Origin: a virus
Direction: 5' to 3' (one strand)
DNA: 23,112 bases
IMG/VR virus record: IMGVR_UViG_3300005577_000088
Coordinates: 1-23,112 of that record
Both the position numbers and the translations under genes were made by a program. This document shows, in pieces, positions 12,134 to 18,092 of the stretch. Positions within the stretch are counted from its first letter, which is position 1. Each line of letters begins with the position of its first letter. The notes under the pieces were generated by a model. That model saw nothing but the letters and a program-made list of their open reading frames with translations. It was not told where the DNA came from and ran no database searches.

Positions 12134-12163
12134 CTCTCAACGCCGTTTGCACAGCGTTGAGAG
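12134..12163. terminator. Perfect 10-bp hairpin after the capsid block, possible terminator
   Basis: CTCTCAACGC, a 10-base loop, then GCGTTGAGAG. The hairpin lies 17 bases past the stop of the 79-residue gene and just before the CtrA-type box of the next block, where a terminator or RNA-stabilising element would be expected. Neither side has an immediate run of T, so a classical intrinsic terminator is uncertain. Confidence 0.4.
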
Positions 12164-12179
12164 ATGTCGCGAAGGTCGT

Positions 12180-12419
12180 TCAGCCGGTGGCGCCGGACGT
12201 ACCGGTGCCGAGCGCCAAGAGATTGCCGAGCGCGCCGCCGGTCGCGTAATACTGACTGATGGCGGAGCCGCTCGCGTGAGCCGCCGTGTAGAGTTGCCCC
12301 CACACACCGGCGGTCGCGTTGTACTGGTTGAGCGCGGTTGCGTTCAACCCGAACTCGTTGGCCAACGCCTTGGCGACGCCGCCAGCTGCGTACTGGTCGA
12401 GAGTTGGGTTTACGGCCAT
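12180..12419 (-). CDS. Small Ala/Gly-rich protein downstream of capsid, 79 residues
   Basis: This 79-residue protein follows the major capsid gene by six bases (ATG at 12417-12419). It is rich in Ala, Gly, Asn and Thr, with no cysteine, lysine only at position 18 and recurrent NATA-, YATGGAL-like segments: LNQYNATAGVWGQLYTAAHA and AISQYYATGGALGNLLALG look like two divergent copies of one unit. A hydrophobic, weakly repetitive protein immediately after the capsid gene could be a capsid decoration or internal head protein, but I do not recognise a family. Its ribosome-binding region overlaps a short dyad containing the capsid stop codon. Confidence 0.6.
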   Translation of the reverse strand: MAVNPTLDQYAAGGVAKALANEFGLNATALNQYNATAGVWGQLYTAAHASGSAISQYYATGGALGNLLALGTGTSGATG

Positions 12420-12432
12420 GGACTATTAGTCC
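12420..12432. promoter_or_regulatory. 13-base dyad at capsid stop codon
   Basis: GGACTATTAGTCC is a perfect dyad around one central base. It contains the TAA stop of the major capsid gene and ends directly at the ATG of the 79-residue gene. As RNA only a 4-pair stem is feasible, so any effect on translation of the downstream gene would be weak; coincidence is possible. Confidence 0.25.
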
Positions 12433-13436
12433 CCGTTCGCCACGATGGCCTGCACCAGCGCGCTGCTGTCCACGATCTGGTAACCGTAGACCTGCAGGCC
12501 GCGCAGGATTTGGCCAAACGTGAGTTCGGACCGCAGCGTCTCCACCTTGCTGATCTGCGAGGCGAAGGTGAGCCCGTGGGCGTGCCCCGCGTAGATCGGC
12601 TGTTCGCCGGACGAGAGGTTGGTGCTGTCCGTCGAGTTCGTCGGCAGCAGGTTGGAGATGTAGAGCGTGAACCGGTCGATCATGCCGAGCCGGCCGTTGC
12701 GCAGCATCGACACGCTGTCGCCCGACAGATACGCCTGACGGAGCTCCGACTGCTTGATCATGCGGCCTGCCCAAGCAGGCATCACGATCCAGCGGCCTTC
12801 TTCCGGGATGTTCTGTTCGTCGAGGCACTGACCCATGCGCAGGATCAGGTCGATCAGGTTGACGTCGCCGCCCGAGGCGCCCGAGCCGACGATCGACACC
12901 GGGGTGCCCTTGACGCCGAGGTTCAGGTTGCCCGAGAGGACGCCGGCGGTTGCGCCGCGGTTGGTCGAGGCGGCGCCGCCGATGATGCTGCCGAGCACGT
13001 CACGATCGACGGTGATCTTCAGCTGCTGCGCGGCGTCATCCGACCACATCGACAGGACGTTGAGGTCGGACTGAACTTCCATCACGTCGTCGAGGATCAG
13101 CGAGAAATACTTGCCGATGCCGATGTAGAGCTCAACGGAGCCGCCCGACGGACGATCGAGACCGAGCAGACCGTCGGCCTTGTAGTCGCGGATGGTGATG
13201 GTGGGCTTGGTCCGGATTTTCACCCGGTCGCCCATGTTCTGGATTTCGCCTTCGTAGTCGGTGTTCGAGATCGCCGCGAGAACGGTCGATGCGTAGAACT
13301 TTTCGACCAGCTTGGCCGACCAGATTTCCGGGATGAAGCCCGTCGACTGGAGGGTGTTCGCGGTCGAGCCGGCCGGGGTCAGCGGCGGCAGAGAGCCCGA
13401 CGTTGCGCCGGGAAAACCCGAGGAAGGAATGGTCAT
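12426..13436 (-). CDS. Major capsid protein, 336 residues
   Basis: A 336-residue protein starting at the ATG 13434-13436 (MTIPSSGFPGATSG...). The TTG-start reading that adds four residues is not needed. Typical features of the HK97-fold capsid proteins of podovirus-like phages are seen: GFIPEIWSAKLVEKFYASTV near the N-terminus, then NTDYEGEIQNMGDRVKIRTK, a loop segment TIRDYKADGLL, the spine-helix region and a late WIVMPAWAGRMIKQSELR. The last third (TFASQISKVETLRSELTFGQ followed by ILRGLQVYGYQ) is also standard for the family, reflecting the final P-domain strands. The length suits a T=7 class capsid subunit without extra domains. It directly follows the scaffold-like gene, and a stem-loop covers its ribosome site. 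Confidence 0.88.
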   Translation of the reverse strand: MTIPSSGFPGATSGSLPPLTPAGSTANTLQSTGFIPEIWSAKLVEKFYASTVLAAISNTDYEGEIQNMGDRVKIRTKPTITIRDYKADGLLGLDRPSGGSVELYIGIGKYFSLILDDVMEVQSDLNVLSMWSDDAAQQLKITVDRDVLGSIIGGAASTNRGATAGVLSGNLNLGVKGTPVSIVGSGASGGDVNLIDLILRMGQCLDEQNIPEEGRWIVMPAWAGRMIKQSELRQAYLSGDSVSMLRNGRLGMIDRFTLYISNLLPTNSTDSTNLSSGEQPIYAGHAHGLTFASQISKVETLRSELTFGQILRGLQVYGYQIVDSSALVQAIVANGD

Positions 13437-13438
13437 GC

Positions 13439-13461
13439 GTAGCCCCAAGGTGTGGGGCTAC
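13439..13461 (-). promoter_or_regulatory. Stem-loop covering the capsid gene ribosome site
   Basis: On the minus strand GTAGCCCC, a 7-base loop and GGGGCTAC form a perfect 8-pair stem that ends two bases before the capsid ATG. The only plausible ribosome-binding bases (GGGG) lie in the 3-prime arm. The structure could regulate translation, stabilise the messenger or act as a processing site. Confidence 0.5.
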
Positions 13462-13488
13462 ACGAGCGTGACGCGGCAGCCCCGGTTG

Positions 13489-14547
13489 TTAGCGGATGCG
13501 CCCTTCGCGACCTGCAGCGATGATGTCCACTTCGAGGCGGGCCCATTCGGCCTCACGGCCAACGTAGGCTCCTCTACGTTTGTGCTCATACAGCGATGCG
13601 ATCTGGGGGCGGGTGTAAATGGGCTTGTCGGGCTGGATGTGGCTATCGCCGCCACCAGCTGGGACGCCCTTACCCGGTGCCGCCAAGGAAGCCAGTGGGA
13701 CTGCCGGGGCTCTCGGTGGCTCTGGTCGAGCGACGGGAGCGGGCGGCGTGGCTGCGATGTGGCCCGTAGCTGCTTCCTCATTGAGGAAGCTCTTGAAGAA
13801 CGAGATGACACGGGGGGCAGAGCCGGCCGCGATAGCTTCGTCCAACAGTCGTTGTCTAACACGTCCGGAGAGAAGGTCAATACCCATCAGCCAGCGATGC
13901 CAGCGAGGATCGTTGTCGATCTCTCTAAAATTTGGAACTGCCACTTCGATCGCCATGTCCATGGCGACTTTGCTTTGGTTCGCGAGACGACGACGCAGTT
14001 CGGCGTTCTGTTCTTCGAGCGACTGCACCACCGGTGCGACGACCTGCTGCGCGGCGCGCTGCGCGACGTCGAGTAATTCCGGACCGAAAGCCTCTTCGTC
14101 TTTCGGCGTCAAAAACTGCTTCGGCGCCGGCGGGGCTTCGCGTCGCGGCTTCGGCTGGCGCTGTGCGCGCTGGTGCTGCGCCACCTCGCGGTAATAGTCC
14201 TCCTGCAGCTGCCCGAGGTCTTGCCGCGTGGCGTGCAAACGACCTTCGGCGGTGAGCGCGCGCTCCTTCCAGTTCACGTCTTCCGCCGGCGGTGCTGCAG
14301 GCGGTTCGGTAGGAGCCGCCGCAGGCGCAGCAGGTGCTGCGGGCTCTGCTACTGCCTGCGGCGGGGTAGGAACTGGCGCTAGGGACGCCGGCTCCGCAAC
14401 AGGCGACGCCGCGGTCGGCGGAGCGTCACCCGAAGGACTGTAAAGCGCGTCGACCGCCGCGGCGCGTGCGCGCACAGCCGGCGGAATTGTGTTCGGATCG
14501 ATCGGCGCCTGCTGGCGCGGCTTGGCGTCAACTACGATTTCTACCAT
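13489..14547 (-). CDS. Capsid scaffolding-like protein, 352 residues
   Basis: A 352-residue protein with a Pro/Ala-rich, probably disordered N-terminal half (about residues 35-90). A helical central part follows (WKERALTAEGRLHATRQDLG, LEEQNAELRRRLANQSKV) that should form a coiled coil. The C-terminal third is more structured (VPNFREIDNDPRWHRWLMGI, RLLDEAIAAGSAPRVISFFK) and the end is basic (YVGREAEWARLEVDIIAAGR). Low complexity, coiled coil and a location immediately upstream of the major capsid gene are the usual signs of a scaffolding protein. The ribosome site AGGGG precedes the ATG at 14545-14547. Scaffold proteins diverge too much in sequence for certainty; identification rests on composition and position. 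Confidence 0.65.
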   Translation of the reverse strand: MVEIVVDAKPRQQAPIDPNTIPPAVRARAAAVDALYSPSGDAPPTAASPVAEPASLAPVPTPPQAVAEPAAPAAPAAAPTEPPAAPPAEDVNWKERALTAEGRLHATRQDLGQLQEDYYREVAQHQRAQRQPKPRREAPPAPKQFLTPKDEEAFGPELLDVAQRAAQQVVAPVVQSLEEQNAELRRRLANQSKVAMDMAIEVAVPNFREIDNDPRWHRWLMGIDLLSGRVRQRLLDEAIAAGSAPRVISFFKSFLNEEAATGHIAATPPAPVARPEPPRAPAVPLASLAAPGKGVPAGGGDSHIQPDKPIYTRPQIASLYEHKRRGAYVGREAEWARLEVDIIAAGREGRIR

Positions 14548-14556
14548 CGTTCACCC

Positions 14557-14769
14557 CTATTTCACCTTTTGTACATCGTTGAACAATCTCGACAGTTTCA
14601 TGCACATCTGCGCCTTGCCTTGCGCCGCGTGCACGTTCCCCTCTGTCTGCGCGAGCTCCGTCAGTTTCCCCAATGTGTAGCGTTCAAACGCAGCACAAAA
14701 CTCGCCGTACTGCTGCGGCGCGGCGTTGCGCATGAAGCGCAGGCGCTGTGTAAGATCGTCGTCGGTCAA
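14557..14769 (-). CDS. Small helical protein upstream of scaffold, 70 residues, TTG start
   Basis: This 70-residue protein appears to begin at TTG (14767-14769), overlapping the preceding stop as TTGA; the next ATG, at 14733, would remove 12 residues. I prefer TTG because the segment TDDDLTQRLRFMRNAAPQQY reads like the N-terminus of small helical phage proteins in this location. The remainder, GEFCAAFERYTLGKLTELAQ followed by VHAAQGKAQMCMKLSRLF, has the look of a short two-helix protein with an AQG-AQ-C-KL pattern that I recall near capsid or packaging genes. Function unknown. Confidence 0.6.
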   Translation of the reverse strand: MTDDDLTQRLRFMRNAAPQQYGEFCAAFERYTLGKLTELAQTEGNVHAAQGKAQMCMKLSRLFNDVQKVK

Positions 14770-14984
14770 ATGTCGTCTGCGTCGCCATCGCCGAGCATCA
14801 TCGGGTCGGCAGGCGCCGCCGGTGAGGACTTGGCGTAATTTCCGGGAAGTCGGAATGCATCCGCGCCGGTCACGGCATCTGCGTTGCTGGACGATGTCTC
14901 GCGCGCGCCCTTGCCGCGCTGCACCGTGACACCACCCTTGCCGATCGGCGTGAGGTCTTTCTTGAACGGGCCTTTACGTGCCAT
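14766..14984 (-). CDS. Small basic/acidic hypothetical protein, 72 residues
   Basis: The ATG at 14982-14984 overlaps the end of the 74-residue gene by 11 bases. The N-terminus is strongly basic and glycine-containing (MARKGPFKKDLTPIGKGGVT, QRGKGARET); the middle is Ser/Ala-rich and the end acidic (MMLGDGDADDI). It lacks hydrophobic core segments and is probably disordered. With the two preceding genes it shares GKGG motifs, which suggests a set of related small internal head or assembly proteins. No family recognised. Confidence 0.6.
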   Translation of the reverse strand: MARKGPFKKDLTPIGKGGVTVQRGKGARETSSSNADAVTGADAFRLPGNYAKSSPAAPADPMMLGDGDADDI

Positions 14985-15198
14985 AGGGCTTCAATCCTCC
15001 AAAGCCGACGCCTGCTCCGCGCTCGCTGCCCGTGTCGGGGACGCCGGAAAGCGGCGTGCCGCCCTTGCCGTAGTCGCGGGTGCTGACGGGGCGGATGCGC
15101 GGCGCGGCCATCACGGCCTTGGACGGGTCGGCCATCTTGGGGCGGCCCGTCTGCCCGGGGGCGGAGAGTGGCGCCGGTGCTTTGGGCAGCCGGGGCAT
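14974..15198 (-). CDS. Small Gly/Pro-rich hypothetical protein, 74 residues
   Basis: The ATG at 15196-15198 overlaps the preceding stop as TGATG. The protein is rich in Pro, Gly and basic residues (MPRLPKAPAPLSAPGQTGRP, RDYGKGGTPLSGVPDTGSER, GFGGLKPYGT) and is unlikely to fold alone. The segment YGKGGTPLSG resembles the FAKGG-T units in the preceding gene, so the two may have a common origin. The second of four small genes between a CtrA-type box and the scaffold gene. Possibly an internal virion protein; function unknown. Confidence 0.6.
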   Translation of the reverse strand: MPRLPKAPAPLSAPGQTGRPKMADPSKAVMAAPRIRPVSTRDYGKGGTPLSGVPDTGSERGAGVGFGGLKPYGT

Positions 15199-15425
15199 CA
15201 GCGCGCGCTCGTGCGGCCCGCCTGCTGCGGCTCTGCGCCATGGAAGCCGAACATCTTGTTCGTGCCGCCCTTGGCGAACGAGGCGCCCTTGCCGGTCGCG
15301 CCCGGATCGCCGGTCTGACCGGACTTCATCGGTTCGGCCTGCTGCTCACTGAACATCGGCGTGTCGCCACCCTTGGCGAACTCGACGTTGTGCTGGGCCT
15401 CTTTGGTCTTCGACGGCGCGACCAT
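15198..15425 (-). CDS. Small protein with tandem FAKGG motif, 75 residues
   Basis: The ATG at 15423-15425 is preceded by AGAGGA at a distance of seven bases. The protein carries two copies of one unit: FAKGGDTPMFSEQQAEPMKS then FAKGGTNKMFGFHGAEPQQA, each followed by a G-Q/R-T end. Short FAKGG-MF proteins of this kind occur, as I recall, near the capsid genes of many phages of Gram-negative bacteria, mostly annotated hypothetical. It is the first gene of the capsid block and lies 60 bases past a CtrA-type box. A small DNA- or capsid-associated virion protein is possible. Confidence 0.65.
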   Translation of the reverse strand: MVAPSKTKEAQHNVEFAKGGDTPMFSEQQAEPMKSGQTGDPGATGKGASFAKGGTNKMFGFHGAEPQQAGRTSAR

Positions 15426-15485
15426 GGAAAATCCTCTCAGTGGAGCCTGTCTGGAAAGCTATCTCTTCTGACGTAGAGCTAAACC

Positions 15486-15501
15486 GTTAAGGAAAAATTA
15501 A
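15486..15501 (-). promoter_or_regulatory. CtrA-type full site TTAA-N7-TTAAC, head of capsid operon
   Basis: On the minus strand CTTAATTTTTCCTTAACGG contains TTAA, seven bases and TTAAC, an exact match to the CtrA full site. It lies 60 bases ahead of the first gene of the capsid block and includes the TAA stop of the upstream coiled-coil gene. The distance leaves room for a start of transcription about 30 bases downstream and for the AGAGGA ribosome site. Confidence 0.6.
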
Positions 15502-15848
15502 GGGTCCGGCGGGTACTCGCGGTCGATACCGCGACGACCTTGGATGAAGCCGTCACCGTGACGCAATTCGCGGATGTCCTGTTCGGTTGCTGAAAGGCGG
15601 GCGGCAAGCACGCGTATCTCGCCGCGGATATCGGCGAGGTTAACCAAAATGTCGCCGAGTTTCTTTATCTCGACCTGCATCGAGTTGAGCTCTAGCTTGA
15701 GCGCCGCCGAGCCGAGCTTGAGCGTACCGACGTCGTGCTTCATCGTGATCAACACCAGCAGCCCGCCGCCGATAATTGCGGCAATTTCGATCATGTTGCC
15801 GATGGTGATCGTGTAATCGAGTGTCAACATTCCAAGCGTTCCGCTCAT
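15498..15848 (-). CDS. Membrane-anchored coiled-coil protein (spanin-like?), 116 residues
   Basis: The start is the ATG at 15846-15848, overlapping the holin-like gene stop as ATGA; the longer frame to 15956 is a shadow. One transmembrane segment (about residues 18-36: MIEIAAIIGGGLLVLITMK) is followed by a long heptad-like region (about 40-95: KLELNSMQVEIKKLGDIL, EIRVLAARLSATEQDIRE) and a charged C-terminal tail. This arrangement is typical of inner-membrane spanin subunits and of other small lysis or assembly proteins. The position as last gene of the lysis cassette supports an inner spanin, but no partner lipoprotein gene is seen, so this remains tentative. Confidence 0.65.
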   Translation of the reverse strand: MSGTLGMLTLDYTITIGNMIEIAAIIGGGLLVLITMKHDVGTLKLGSAALKLELNSMQVEIKKLGDILVNLADIRGEIRVLAARLSATEQDIRELRHGDGFIQGRRGIDREYPPDP

Positions 15849-16327
15849 TTGCCGACCAGCCGTTTCAGGTTGTCGACGATGCCGCCTGCGGCTGGTCCAC
15901 CCCGCAGCACCACCGCGCCGGCGCCGAACAGAAATGCCAGCAGCAGATACGCCCACTCAACCGTCGAGCCCGACGACGGATACTGGAAATTTGGAACCGA
16001 TTGACGGATCACGAAAACTAAAAACGGCACGCACCATTGGTGCCAGAACAAAACGAATAGCTGGGTGTATACCATCCAGCACCATGCCGTCTGCATCATT
16101 TGCGACGTACGCAGGGTTCCTTGAAAACTTTCAAACGTGCGCGCGGTCAGGTCGGCGTGGGCGGTCTCCACCTTGGTGAAGGAACCAAGAAACGCCTCTT
16201 TGAATTTTTCAGCGAGCTCTGCCTCGCTGATTTTCCTGTCTTGATAGTCTTTCAAGACGCCGCGGATATTGCCGAAGAACGCGTCGAACAGTTTTCCGCC
16301 GAGGGCAGCTGCGATGGCTTCCAGCAT
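15845..16327 (-). CDS. Holin-like protein (GTA holin 3TM type), 160 residues
   Basis: The chosen start is the ATG at 16325-16327, which has AAGGA six bases upstream; the frame to 16354 lacks a ribosome site. The N-terminal half is soluble and helical (about residues 1-80: DAFFGNIRGVLKDYQDRKIS...). The second half has hydrophobic segments at about 84-108 (WCWMVYTQLFVLFWHQW, then FLVFVI) and 126-146 (WAYLLLAFLFGAGAVVL), with a short final basic tail (NLKRLVGK). This resembles the 3TM holin family described from gene transfer agents of alphaproteobacteria. It is flanked by the muramidase and the coiled-coil membrane protein. Best candidate for the holin. Confidence 0.65.
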   Translation of the reverse strand: MLEAIAAALGGKLFDAFFGNIRGVLKDYQDRKISEAELAEKFKEAFLGSFTKVETAHADLTARTFESFQGTLRTSQMMQTAWCWMVYTQLFVLFWHQWCVPFLVFVIRQSVPNFQYPSSGSTVEWAYLLLAFLFGAGAVVLRGGPAAGGIVDNLKRLVGK

Positions 16328-16328
16328 G

Positions 16329-16718
16329 TCAATCCTTGTGCGGTACGCGTTCAATAAAAGAGCGGATGACAGGCATCGCGGCCGCCCCGAGGCGGATGGA
16401 CGTCGTCACCCAGTCAGGCAGGATATAGGCCGACAGGTCGACCCCTGCGATCGCGGGCAGCAAATCCCCCAGCACTTGCGAGGTTAACACTGCGGCGTCG
16501 AGCGCACCGTTCCATAGCGACGGGAACGACACGATCATTCCGGCCGTGACCACGTCCCAACGAACCCTCAACCACGACAGGATGGCGCCGCGGAATTGCT
16601 GGAACTCAGGACGGTCTTTAATACGCGGGCGCACCATGAGAAAGTAAAAAATCAGGGTGGCGACCGTGACCAAAATCCAGATGACGGTCTGCGGCTTGCT
16701 GATGAATGTAATTTCCAT
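16329..16718 (-). CDS. Small membrane protein in lysis cassette, 129 residues
   Basis: This 129-residue protein starts at 16716-16718, one base after the muramidase stop. The N-terminus is a strong transmembrane segment (about residues 12-29: VIWILVTVATLIFYFLMV) followed by a basic cytoplasmic-type patch (RPRIKDRPEFQQF). Further moderately hydrophobic stretches lie at about 58-75 and 80-115. No enzymatic motif is seen. Sitting between the muramidase and the 3TM holin-like gene, it may be an accessory holin, antiholin or pinholin-like protein. Assigned only by position and topology. Confidence 0.6.
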   Translation of the reverse strand: MEITFISKPQTVIWILVTVATLIFYFLMVRPRIKDRPEFQQFRGAILSWLRVRWDVVTAGMIVSFPSLWNGALDAAVLTSQVLGDLLPAIAGVDLSAYILPDWVTTSIRLGAAAMPVIRSFIERVPHKD

Positions 16719-16719
16719 G

Positions 16720-17427
16720 TCATGCTCCCTTTTTGAGCAAGGATAAAAATGCTTCCAGCAAGCCTTTGGGCTTTGCGTTCGGCGGCGCGGTGGCTGGTTT
16801 CGCCGCCGGTGCCGGGACAGTTGCCGGGTTGTACGGCGTGTCCTTGATTTTCGACCAGCGTTCGAACGCGCGTTTCAATTTGCCGTCGTAGTCGTTCTGG
16901 CGGTAGTTCGCGCCGTTGTAGCCTTGCGCGAACCGCGCCCAATCCTTCATCCGCAACGCCCGGTCCAGCCCCTTGCTCTTGATGAAGCGGATCATCGCTT
17001 CAAGCTGGTTGGCTTCGTCCTTGCAGAAGTCCGCCACCATGGCCTGCGGCGACAGATAGCCGGCGGCCTGATAGTTCTCGCCGAGAATTTGCCCGAGGCC
17101 CCATGAGCACGCTTTCAGCGCCGCGGTCTCGTCGATCTCCATGGCCCGCAGCAGGCGCGGATAGCTGTCAGGCGGATATTCGCCCGGCCGCCACTGCGAG
17201 TAGGCGAGCCCCTGCGAGACCGCCGCTGCACGCTTGTCCTGCGGCAGGCAGCGGAAGAACACATGCGGCTCGAACAGCATCTTCAGCCGGCCTTGGCGGT
17301 CAAAGCCCGAGCCCGAGCTCTCCACGTCGAGCACCGCGTGGATTTCGTCCTCGCCGACGCCGATCAACGCGCCAATCCGCGGGATGTCGTAGTCGTCGAG
17401 CCGTTTGCCCGAGCCCTGAAAGTTCAT
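16720..17427 (-). CDS. Endolysin, N-acetylmuramidase family, 235 residues
   Basis: The start is the ATG at 17425-17427, overlapping the previous stop as ATGA; the open frame to 17697 is a shadow. Residues 10-190 match the N-acetylmuramidase family (PF11860-type): AVLDVESSGSGFDRQGRLKM with the probable catalytic Glu36, LFEPHVFF, the helix-turn SWGLGQILGENYQAAGY (about 108-124) and FAQGYNGANYRQNDYDGKL near the end. The enzyme should cut the glycan strands of peptidoglycan at lysis. Residues 200-221 form a Pro/Ala linker, and the last 14 residues (GLLEAFLSLLKKGA) form an amphipathic helix that may help it reach or disturb the outer membrane. There is no signal peptide, so holin-dependent release is expected. 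Confidence 0.85.
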   Translation of the reverse strand: MNFQGSGKRLDDYDIPRIGALIGVGEDEIHAVLDVESSGSGFDRQGRLKMLFEPHVFFRCLPQDKRAAAVSQGLAYSQWRPGEYPPDSYPRLLRAMEIDETAALKACSWGLGQILGENYQAAGYLSPQAMVADFCKDEANQLEAMIRFIKSKGLDRALRMKDWARFAQGYNGANYRQNDYDGKLKRAFERWSKIKDTPYNPATVPAPAAKPATAPPNAKPKGLLEAFLSLLKKGA

Positions 17428-18092
17428 GACCGCACTCCCATGTAGTTGGTGAATAAAGTCTGGTCGTGGTCGGCGGCGTACCACCACAGTGGAAATTCCG
17501 GATTGCGCTCTTCGAGCCGGGCGAGCGTGTTCACTTCCCACGACACGTTGCCGGTTTCTTCGATCCAGCGGACGTACTCGTTCTGCATGGCGTCGTTGAA
17601 CTGCACGACGTATTTCTTGGGGACGACCATCACCCCGCCGCAAAACCTCCAGCATGGATGGTTGTCGTCGTAGGTATACGTTCCTTTTGGCCAGCAACCG
17701 GGGATGGTCACCGCGCGCTCGCCTTCAGCGCGGGCTAAAAAGTCGTCTATAATTTTCGCGGTGACGCCCGGTACGTGGAAAATACCGGCGTCGATCCAGA
17801 CGAACACGTCTGTTTTCGGGTATTCCACCCACGCCTTCTCGATCCATTGCGTCTTTTGCGCCTGCACGATGTGATACCCGAGCGTGTTCTTCGCCGGATT
17901 GTCAGACACCGAGTGCGTGCAGGACTGTTCGCTGTTGCACAGGTACTGATGCAGCCAGCATTCTTCGAGTTCGGGTTTGTAGAGCAGCACGCTGTGCTCG
18001 ATGTTGAACAGCTTGCGGACAAGCTGTTCGTACTCCCGCTTGGGCCGCGGGTGGTTCGGGAGCTCGACGTATCCGGTTACGACGGTGATCAT
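17424..18092 (-). CDS. Glycosyltransferase-like protein (HtrL/YibB-like), 222 residues
   Basis: This 222-residue protein starts at the ATG 18090-18092, immediately after the stop of the large glycosyltransferase gene. The first strand MITVVTGYVELP is Rossmann-like; KTDVFVWIDAGIFHVPG (about residues 93-109) has the D-A-G form of a nucleotide-sugar site, like the W-x-D-A-G motif of HtrL/YibB-type proteins. Near the end EVNTLARLEERNPEFPLWWY is followed by AADHDQTLFTNY, similar to the C-terminal active-site region of that family. Probably a soluble GT-A type transferase. Substrate unknown. Together with the upstream gene it forms a two-gene glycosylation module between portal and lysis genes. Confidence 0.6.
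   Translation of the reverse strand: MITVVTGYVELPNHPRPKREYEQLVRKLFNIEHSVLLYKPELEECWLHQYLCNSEQSCTHSVSDNPAKNTLGYHIVQAQKTQWIEKAWVEYPKTDVFVWIDAGIFHVPGVTAKIIDDFLARAEGERAVTIPGCWPKGTYTYDDNHPCWRFCGGVMVVPKKYVVQFNDAMQNEYVRWIEETGNVSWEVNTLARLEERNPEFPLWWYAADHDQTLFTNYMGVRS

Noticed and set aside
12147-13442. 431-residue plus-strand frame opposite the capsid gene
   Set aside because: Arg/Val/Asp-rich composition typical of the GC-rich shadow of a real gene; the minus strand encodes a clear major capsid protein.
16720-17697. Muramidase extended to 325 residues
   Set aside because: The extra 90 residues are an Arg-rich shadow of the glycosyltransferase-like gene; the family N-terminus and the ATGA overlap fit 17427.
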